Assembly (NCBI GenBank): GCA_024402095.1
Contig: JAKSJU010000004.1
Span: forward strand, 1 to 59,011
Direction: 5' to 3'
Length of the DNA: 59,011 nucleotides
Source of the DNA: Bacteroidales bacterium
Lineage (GTDB): Bacteria; Bacteroidota; Bacteroidia; Bacteroidales; UBA932
Part shown: one piece after another, positions 53,435 through 59,011 of the stretch
Layout of the letters: the number at the start of each line of letters is the position of its first letter
How positions within the stretch are numbered: position 1 is the first letter of the stretch
Made by a program: the position numbers and the translations under genes
The notes under the pieces: generated by a model
The model's input: only the letters and a program-made list of their open reading frames with translations
Told to the model about the DNA's origin: nothing
The model's database searches: none

Positions 53435-55207
53435 TTATTTTTCAGTAGCCCAACCGTTGAGCTGGTGGAGAGCAGGATTGATTGCGCAGACATCAGCCGG
53501 GAATGGGAAATACTCGTGCTTGCCTTTGATGAACTGGTGAGGGATGCCCTCGTAAGGCTTGGTCTCGACGTAGTACATTCTGTGCTCAGGTTCACCGAGC
53601 TTTGACATTGCGTCAAAAGCCTCAGGATATCTGTCAAGATCCTTTCCGCAGACCTGGTCGGCTATGCCCCAGCGGACTACATCGTGGAATCTTGCGCTTT
53701 CGAACCAGAGTTCGTACTGCTTCTCTTCCTGGACATTGGCGAGGGTGAGCTCGGTCTCAGGAACTTCTGCACGGCGCTGGATCTCATTGAGAGCAGCCTT
53801 GCCCTTTGCGGCGTCACTGCTTCCGATGCAGGCCTCAGCATAAAGGAGAAGAGCCTCAGCATAGCGTGCGCACTTGGAATTGGACTGGTTGGATGCACCG
53901 TCGGAAACCTCAGGAACGACATCGATGCCGTTGAGTGACATGAACTTCCAGTTCATATAGTAGGTACGGCCGAAGAAACCGTTGGCGTTCATACCTCTCT
54001 TCGGATCTTTCTTCTTGTTTTCGAGAGTCCATTCTGAAGCCGGCTTGAGCTGCCCTGAAGTATGGTTGTCGCCGACGTAGTCGGTATCCCAGCGCATCCA
54101 AGGGAATTTGTCAAAGATCTCATTGCCTTCACTGTCGATACCGTAAAGCCATTCGTCAGCGGTGAAGAAGGTACCCATACGGCGAGGACCGTTACCGTCA
54201 TGCGCAAGGAACTGCTCTGCGAAATAGCCGTTGATGGCACCACCGTTCCAACCGGTGGTTGCCTGGCATACCGGCCAAGAGTTCATGTTCTTACCACGCC
54301 AGTTGAGAGTGTTGTTCTGGTTCCACTTGGCACGGGCCTGGTTGTCGGAAGATGAGTTATTGGAGTCATAGACCCAGTTCGGCTCGAAGATCTTCTCTTC
54401 GTTGCCATCTCCAGGAGTATGGAAGTTCTCCCACCAGCGCTCGCCAGGGACAAGCGCATATTTTTCAGAGTTGATAAGGTCACCGAGATGCTTGCGGGCC
54501 ACATCCATTTCATTTGCAAATACTGCAGACTTTCCAGCTACGAACTGAGCGAATCCCTTTGTAACATAGGTGGTGGCGTCCTTGTCAGACTTGCTGCTTC
54601 TTTCTCTCAGGTTAGGAAGTGCGTCTTCGCATTCCTTGATACACCAGTCAAGAAGGAACTTCTGGGACTCAACGTTTGTAGGGTCCTCATTGGTCAGACA
54701 ATGGTCTACCAGAGGAGGGCACTGCCAGGTAAGTGCAGCTGTCATGTGACACCATGCACGGACAACCCTGGCCTCAGCAATACAGCGGTCAACAACACTG
54801 CTTGAATATGCACCTTCCTTGGTGAAGTTGTCAATAAGGAGGTTGCAGGCGTAGATTGTCTGATAAATGCTTGAGTAAACATTCTTGATGATGCTGTAGG
54901 ATGCATCATAGCGGTACTCATTGAAGAGACGGACATCCAGATGGTCATCCTTGTTCTTTCCTGCAGCGAAAACATCGTCAGCAGAATAGTTCAACATAAA
55001 GAAATATGGATTCCAGTTTCCGATGGAACCGAAAACACTCTGAACCATCTTTGCATACACGTTGACCAGAGCAGCCTCCGCTGCTTCATCGGAAGTGTAA
55101 TAGGTTTCGTAAGCAACAACTCCTTTCTGCGGGATATCCAGCTGCGATGTGCAGGCAGAGCAAAGTAATGTGCAAACCGCCGTTAAGGCAACAATATATT
55201 TTGTCAT
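53435..55207 (-). CDS. SusD-like lipoprotein, locus C
   Basis: 590 residues. Lipoprotein signal MTKYIVALTAVCTLLCSAC, then LDIPQKGVVAYETYYTSDEAAEAALVNVYAKM and the SusD/RagB pattern (IAEARVVRAWCHMTAALTWQCPPLVDHCL; CARYAEALLLYAEACIG; LNEIQRRAEVPETEL; KQYELWFESARFHDVVRWG; HQLNGWATEK). It is similar in plan to SusD-B. No enzyme gene accompanies it in the window. It begins 19 bases after the susC-C stop. Confidence 0.94.
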   Translation of the reverse strand: MTKYIVALTAVCTLLCSACTSQLDIPQKGVVAYETYYTSDEAAEAALVNVYAKMVQSVFGSIGNWNPYFFMLNYSADDVFAAGKNKDDHLDVRLFNEYRYDASYSIIKNVYSSIYQTIYACNLLIDNFTKEGAYSSSVVDRCIAEARVVRAWCHMTAALTWQCPPLVDHCLTNEDPTNVESQKFLLDWCIKECEDALPNLRERSSKSDKDATTYVTKGFAQFVAGKSAVFANEMDVARKHLGDLINSEKYALVPGERWWENFHTPGDGNEEKIFEPNWVYDSNNSSSDNQARAKWNQNNTLNWRGKNMNSWPVCQATTGWNGGAINGYFAEQFLAHDGNGPRRMGTFFTADEWLYGIDSEGNEIFDKFPWMRWDTDYVGDNHTSGQLKPASEWTLENKKKDPKRGMNANGFFGRTYYMNWKFMSLNGIDVVPEVSDGASNQSNSKCARYAEALLLYAEACIGSSDAAKGKAALNEIQRRAEVPETELTLANVQEEKQYELWFESARFHDVVRWGIADQVCGKDLDRYPEAFDAMSKLGEPEHRMYYVETKPYEGIPHQFIKGKHEYFPFPADVCAINPALHQLNGWATEK

Positions 55208-55226
55208 AGTTATTATCTCCTGTAAA

Positions 55227-58200
55227 TTAGAAAGAAAGATTTACGCCGAACATTGTTTTTCTCATGCTTGGATATGCACCGACATCCACACCGCGGCCGT
55301 AAGCGGCACCTGAAGTTGCAGTCTCAGGATCCATGCCCGGATAGCTGGTGAAAGTGAAGAAATCATCAAGAGAAACATAAACTCGAAGCTGATTGATGAG
55401 AGCTTTCTTTGTCAACTTCTTAGGAAGAGTGTAACCGAGCTGGATCTGCTTGATCTTGAAGTATGAACCATCAAAGATTGACGCGGTAGAACCCCAGTAG
55501 CTCATATCGCCTGAAACTTTCTTAGGATCAGGGAACTTGGCATTCTTGTTCGTCTCGCTCCAGGAATTGAGATAGTAGTAGTTGAAGCTGTTGTGATAAC
55601 CTGCACGGTAGAGGGTCTGAAGGATTTCGCAGCCACCGACTCCGGAGCCGAAGAGCGTGAAGTCAAAGTTCTTCCAATCAAGGCTGACGGTAATACCGTA
55701 TGTGAAATCAGGAAGGCCCTTACCGATATTGGTCATATCCGCATCGCTGATCTGGCCGTCGTTGTTGATATCTCTAAGGATAGCGGAACCATCCTCAGCG
55801 ACACCATCATAAACATAACCGCGGATGTACCAGATAGGCTGTCCTACTTCAAATACCGTTGTGTTAGGATAGTTGCTTCCTGAAGCAGGGTCCTGAGTGA
55901 TTCTAGGAAGAGATGGGAGAAGGTAGGTAACCTTGTTCTTCAGATAAGAGAAGTTCGCATTGATGCTGTAGCTGAAGTCACCAATGGTATTCTTCCATCC
56001 GAGTTCGGTTTCAATACCGCTGTTGAGCACATTTCCTGCATTGCTGGTAACTCTTGATACACCGTATTCAGGAGTTGGAGAATAGGAGACAAGCAGGTCC
56101 CTGGTTTCCTTGCGGAACCAGTCGAGGGTGAATGAAAGCCTGTTATTGAGGAAACGGGTGTCCAGACCCACGTCAACCTGATTGGAAGTTTCCCAGGTCA
56201 GATCAGGGTTTGCAAGTCCGTCAGGAGCTGATCCATATGAGTTTCCGAGTTCATTGACGTGATACTGATACCACTGGCTGTTGAGAGAGATGGATGTGGA
56301 GTATGGATATCCGCTGAGCACGTTTACGTTACCGTTGATACCCCATGAAGCGCGCAGCTTCAGGAAGGAGATGCTGTTGTTGGAAACTGCATCCTTGAGC
56401 CAAGGCTCGTTGCTGAGTGTCCATCCCGCAGAAACTGAAGGGAAGTAACCCCAGCGGTTCTTGGCAGAGAGTTTAGAAGAGTCAAAGGCATCAGCACGGA
56501 AGTTGGCCTGTACTGAATAACGGTTGTCATAGCTGTAACCCAGACGGGCGAAGTATGAAAGACTTGCGGACTGGCTTGGAGAGTTGGAGAACTTCTTGGT
56601 CGCATCATCCTTCACATAGTTCAGATAACGGAAGTTTTCATCGTATCCCTTAAGAATGTCTGAACCGGTGGCTGTACCGCTGACATTGTCGGACTGATTC
56701 TTGATGAAGGACATACCGGCCATCACATTAAGGTCGTGCTTGCCGGCGAAATTCTTGTTGTAGTTGGCGAAATTTTCCCACTGATAGTAAAGACCGTTAT
56801 TGGCTGCAGCGCTGAGGGTGTATGTCTTGACATCCGCTTTACCATTTGAGAAATATGGAGCCTGATAGCTGTGGGTGTTGCTCTGGGTGATACGGAAACC
56901 GAAACGGCTGGTGATCACCAGACCTTTGACCGGCTGGAAATTCGCAAAGATTGTTCCGATGACGTTGAGACCTTCGCTTGAGCCGTCGGTGGCATCTCTC
57001 TGAACGAACGGGCTGCCTCCTCTGGTCTCATCGATTGCAGAAGTGGCGAACCAGCCGTTCTCGTCACGGAGGAATCTGTACGGATATTCGGAAGCACCGG
57101 CCATAACAGCCTCGTATTTATTTCTGTAGTCCTGGTTGAACTGACTTGGATCTGTCCAATATACAGGAGTGCAAGGGTCAATTGTCATGAGAGACTCAAA
57201 TGCTGAGCCATAGCCCTGCTGGGAAACGGATTTGGTTGACCACTTCTCGAAGGAAAGATTGTTTCCTACCTCCAGCCAGTCGAAGAGCTTGTAATCGGCA
57301 TTCAGCTGAGCAGTGAGTCTCTTGTAAACGTCCTTGTCACCTTTGATGATACCATCCTGATTGACAAAGCTGAGTGCTGAAAGATAATGACCGCGGTCGT
57401 TACCACCCTGAAGTGTGATTGTGTTCTGGGTGCTCCATGAAGGATTGAAGTATTCACTGAACCAGTCCGTGTCGGTACCTTTGTAGTTTGCATTCTTCAG
57501 CATATCCTGGATTGCATAGCCCTGTCTTTCCTTGTAGTCGATGAACTGCTCGGCGTTCAGCATCTCAGGTCTGTGCGCGAGAGACTGATTGATGAGCTTG
57601 CCGGAATAGGAGATCGATGCATGCCCCTTTCCACCCTGCTTCGTGGTGATGAGGACGACACCGTTACCTGCCTCTGCACCATAGATGGCTGCGGAAGCGG
57701 CATCCTTGAGGACCTCCATTGACTCGATCAATGAAGGGTCGAGGTACTGGATGCTGCTGACCTTGAGGCCGTCGACGATAAGGAGCGGTCCGATGTTGCC
57801 GCTGTTGGACGATACACCGCGGACGCGGATCTGGGAGCCGCTGCCAGGAGCACCAGAGGTAGAGATGACTTCCACACCGGCAGCCTTGCCCTGGAGGGCG
57901 GCTGCAGCGTCAGAAGTTGAACGGTTCTTGAGATCAGCCTCGCGGACTGAAGCGACGGATCCGGTAAGGTCGGATTTCTTCTGGACACCGTAACCGATCA
58001 CGACAGTCTCCTCGAGAAGTTCATTGTCTTCAACGAGAACAACGTCAATGGCACTCTTGCCTGCTACAGCGATAACCTGGTCTGAGTAGCCGATGCAAGT
58101 GAAAGTAAGGGAAGCACTTGCAGGAACTGAAATCTGGTAATTACCGTCCAGGTCGGTAACTGTACCATTGTTAGTTCCTGACTGCATAACGGTAGCTCCG

Positions 58201-58319
58201 ATAACAGGTTCGCCTGAAGCGTCCTTGATGTTACCTTTTACCGTTACGTTCTGTGCGCTCACAGAGATTGACACCGCAAGCACTGCTACGATGCCAATGA
58301 ACTTTTTTAAAATACGCAT
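55227..58319 (-). CDS. SusC-like TonB-dependent transporter, locus C
   Basis: 1030 residues. Signal peptide MRILKKFIGIVAVLAVSISVSAQ, regulatory-like domain, TonB-box-like ETVVIGYGVQKKSDLTGSVAS, plug (QIRVRGVSSNSGNIGPLLIVDGLKV; SMEVLKDAASAAIYGAEAGNGVVLITT) and a barrel ending FGVNLSF. It is closest to SusC-B within the window; the first 90 residues differ at only a few positions. The region upstream of the ATG (58320-58596) does not align with the A/B promoter, so the same N-terminal coding block is combined with a different control region. Confidence 0.95.
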   Translation of the reverse strand: MRILKKFIGIVAVLAVSISVSAQNVTVKGNIKDASGEPVIGATVMQSGTNNGTVTDLDGNYQISVPASASLTFTCIGYSDQVIAVAGKSAIDVVLVEDNELLEETVVIGYGVQKKSDLTGSVASVREADLKNRSTSDAAAALQGKAAGVEVISTSGAPGSGSQIRVRGVSSNSGNIGPLLIVDGLKVSSIQYLDPSLIESMEVLKDAASAAIYGAEAGNGVVLITTKQGGKGHASISYSGKLINQSLAHRPEMLNAEQFIDYKERQGYAIQDMLKNANYKGTDTDWFSEYFNPSWSTQNTITLQGGNDRGHYLSALSFVNQDGIIKGDKDVYKRLTAQLNADYKLFDWLEVGNNLSFEKWSTKSVSQQGYGSAFESLMTIDPCTPVYWTDPSQFNQDYRNKYEAVMAGASEYPYRFLRDENGWFATSAIDETRGGSPFVQRDATDGSSEGLNVIGTIFANFQPVKGLVITSRFGFRITQSNTHSYQAPYFSNGKADVKTYTLSAAANNGLYYQWENFANYNKNFAGKHDLNVMAGMSFIKNQSDNVSGTATGSDILKGYDENFRYLNYVKDDATKKFSNSPSQSASLSYFARLGYSYDNRYSVQANFRADAFDSSKLSAKNRWGYFPSVSAGWTLSNEPWLKDAVSNNSISFLKLRASWGINGNVNVLSGYPYSTSISLNSQWYQYHVNELGNSYGSAPDGLANPDLTWETSNQVDVGLDTRFLNNRLSFTLDWFRKETRDLLVSYSPTPEYGVSRVTSNAGNVLNSGIETELGWKNTIGDFSYSINANFSYLKNKVTYLLPSLPRITQDPASGSNYPNTTVFEVGQPIWYIRGYVYDGVAEDGSAILRDINNDGQISDADMTNIGKGLPDFTYGITVSLDWKNFDFTLFGSGVGGCEILQTLYRAGYHNSFNYYYLNSWSETNKNAKFPDPKKVSGDMSYWGSTASIFDGSYFKIKQIQLGYTLPKKLTKKALINQLRVYVSLDDFFTFTSYPGMDPETATSGAAYGRGVDVGAYPSMRKTMFGVNLSF
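58055..58300 (-). repeat. 246-bp near-identical segment, copy in susC-C
   Basis: Partner of 52381-52626, with two base differences. Sequence between 58301 and the ATG differs from locus B again (ACTTTTTTAAAATACGCAT against ATTTCTTAAAAATTCGCAT). Confidence 0.9.
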
Positions 58320-58517
58320 TGGTTAAAAATAAATTAATATTGGTTGGTTTTCAGTATTAAAACGTGTTTCATCAATCTCACGACTGATACTTTATTGCAC
58401 AATAATACTATTTATTATGTGTCAAAAACAAATTCCGTCATATTTCGGCGCCACAATTTCGGAAAATTTTATTTTTCTACAAAGTTCGTTATCAGTTATT
58501 GTTACCGAATAACAGGA

Positions 58518-58546
58518 TTTTTCGACGAAATTCACTTTTTTTCGAC
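58518..58546. promoter_or_regulatory. TTTCGAC-type motifs between susC-C and the truncated divergent susC
   Basis: Two motif copies, TTTTTCGACGAAA (58518-58530, itself a near-palindrome) and TTTTTTTCGAC (ending 58546), match one arm of the A/B palindrome. They lie about 200 bases upstream of susC-C and 50-80 bases upstream of the truncated gene, so they may have served the latter. The remaining 277-base region is AT-rich, with only a weak TATTATTG as a possible -7 box for susC-C. Confidence 0.45.
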
Positions 58547-58596
58547 CGTTTACATCGGACACCGAATCCTACACTAATAACCTTAATATTTTATTT

Positions 58597-58823
58597 ATGA
58601 TTAAACACATTTCGAAAGTGCTGGGGACCATTGCCGTCCTCGCATTATGCGTTCTCTCGGGCAGCAATGCCTATGCGCAGAACCGCACAGTAAGTGGTGT
58701 TGTCGTAGACAATGCAGGGCTCCCGGTTATCGGAGCATCCCTCATCTTCACCACCAATTCCACAATCGGTACTGTTACTGACATCGACGGTAAGTTCACA
58801 CTGAACGTACCTCAGAATGCAGT
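58597..58823 (+). pseudogene. Truncated susC, N-terminal domain only
   Basis: Starts MIKHISKVLGTIAVLALCVL with a signal peptide ending NAYAQ, then NRTVSGVVVDNAGLPVIGASLIFTT and GTVTDIDGKFTLNVPQNA, the beginning of a SusC carboxypeptidase-regulatory-like domain. After about 75 residues the similarity stops. The frame runs on through unrelated codons (VHIQKKAPLSSDAF) across the glyS terminator to a stop at 58884. Plug and barrel are absent. This is a deletion remnant of a fifth SusC gene, divergent from susC-C. It could still make a short secreted peptide, but nothing indicates a function. Confidence 0.88.
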
Positions 58824-58831
58824 GCATATAC

Positions 58832-58866
58832 AAAAAAAGGCGCCACTTTCGAGTGACGCCTTTTTT
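58832..58866 (-). terminator. Terminator of glyS
   Basis: On the minus strand GGCGTCACT-CGAA-AGTGGCGCC (9 bp with one G-U pair in RNA) is flanked by A and T runs and followed by TTTTTTTG. It directly abuts the truncated susC breakpoint. Confidence 0.9.
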
Positions 58867-58880
58867 ATTTATTGTTCCGA

Positions 58881-59011
58881 TTAAAGGTTGCGGAGCAGAT
58901 TATTCAGATTGACTTTCTTGTCGATCATTGACTTGAGCTCTGCGATAGGAATTCTCTCCTGCTGCATCGTGTCACGGTCGCGGACGGTTACGCAGTTGTC
59001 ATTCAGAGAAT
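58881..59011 (-). CDS. glyS: Glycyl-tRNA synthetase, C-terminal end (partial)
   Basis: The last 43 codons of a gene entering from the right edge; minus-strand stop TAA at 58883-58881. The readable tail NDNCVTVRDRDTMQQERIPI followed by AELKSMIDKKVNLNNLLRNL matches the anticodon-binding domain end of the single-chain (alpha2) glycyl-tRNA synthetase used by Bacteroidetes, where VTVRDRD-x-x-x-Q-x-R is characteristic. The related threonyl and prolyl enzymes share this domain but not this motif. The catalytic core is outside the window. Confidence 0.82.
   Translation of the reverse strand, partial: SLNDNCVTVRDRDTMQQERIPIAELKSMIDKKVNLNNLLRNL

Noticed and set aside
7947..58319. Repeats between SusC genes as possible CRISPR or phage-like arrays
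   Set aside because: The repeats are explained by homologous SusC domains; no short regularly spaced repeats, integrase or attachment site were seen.

Overview
The window is a chromosomal segment of a Bacteroidales bacterium, most likely a gut commensal. The evidence is four SusC/SusD pairs, TAnnTTTG-type -7 promoter boxes, lipoprotein-anchored glycoside hydrolases, a serine palmitoyltransferase (bacterial sphingolipids), a FloA/NfeD pair and a Bacteroidetes-type PheS. Genus and species cannot be settled from the sequence alone. No phage, CRISPR array or rRNA was seen. There is one tRNA.

Layout. 1-6.4 kb is core and miscellaneous: the clpB 3' end, a small barrel-like protein, an unrecognised lipoprotein, tRNA-Ser(GCU) with its terminator, an exported C69 peptidase, a small secreted protein coupled to pheS, and a membrane LytTR regulator. 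6.6-26.3 kb is one long starch-utilisation (Sus) operon: MFS sugar permease, SusC, SusD, a very long SusE/F-like glycan-binding lipoprotein, a SusG-like amylase with a CBM58-type insert, GH53, GH2, a tandem GH13-GH13 fusion and a SusB-like GH97. The GH53/GH2 pair points to beta-galactan and lies in the middle of the starch genes; the stop and start codons of GH53, GH2 and the fusion overlap. 26.3-30.2 kb holds serine palmitoyltransferase, a short-chain reductase and a cytoplasmic 4-alpha-glucanotransferase. 30.2-39.5 kb is housekeeping: floA, nfeD, secDF, dnaE and a ThiL-like protein that has lost most metal-binding residues.

39.6-58.9 kb is an accessory region with three minus-strand susC/susD loci: A (with a GH43 lipoprotein), B and C (no enzyme genes). 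A split 5'-nucleotidase lies between A and B, and an IS1595-type transposase remnant lies between B and C. Upstream of C is a truncated divergent susC that ends against the terminator of glyS at the window edge. The 5' ends of A, B and C show recombination. A and B share about 210 bp of promoter/leader DNA with a palindromic GTCGAAA...TTTCGAC site. B and C share 246 bp of coding sequence for the signal peptide and N-terminal domain with two mismatches, although the remainder of the genes diverges. Locus B is clearly more GC-rich downstream of that shared segment. I consider this modular swapping of SusC 5' ends, with the shared palindrome, the most noteworthy signal. The GH13-GH13 fusion, the duplicated SusE/F module and the ThiL-like probable pseudoenzyme come next.

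How the genes work together (inference from family knowledge): outer-membrane SusD and SusE/F-like proteins bind starch, the SusG-like enzyme cuts it at the surface, SusC imports oligosaccharides, the periplasmic or lipoprotein GH13 fusion and GH97 release maltose and glucose, the MFS permease carries sugars across the inner membrane, and MalQ processes maltodextrins in the cytoplasm.
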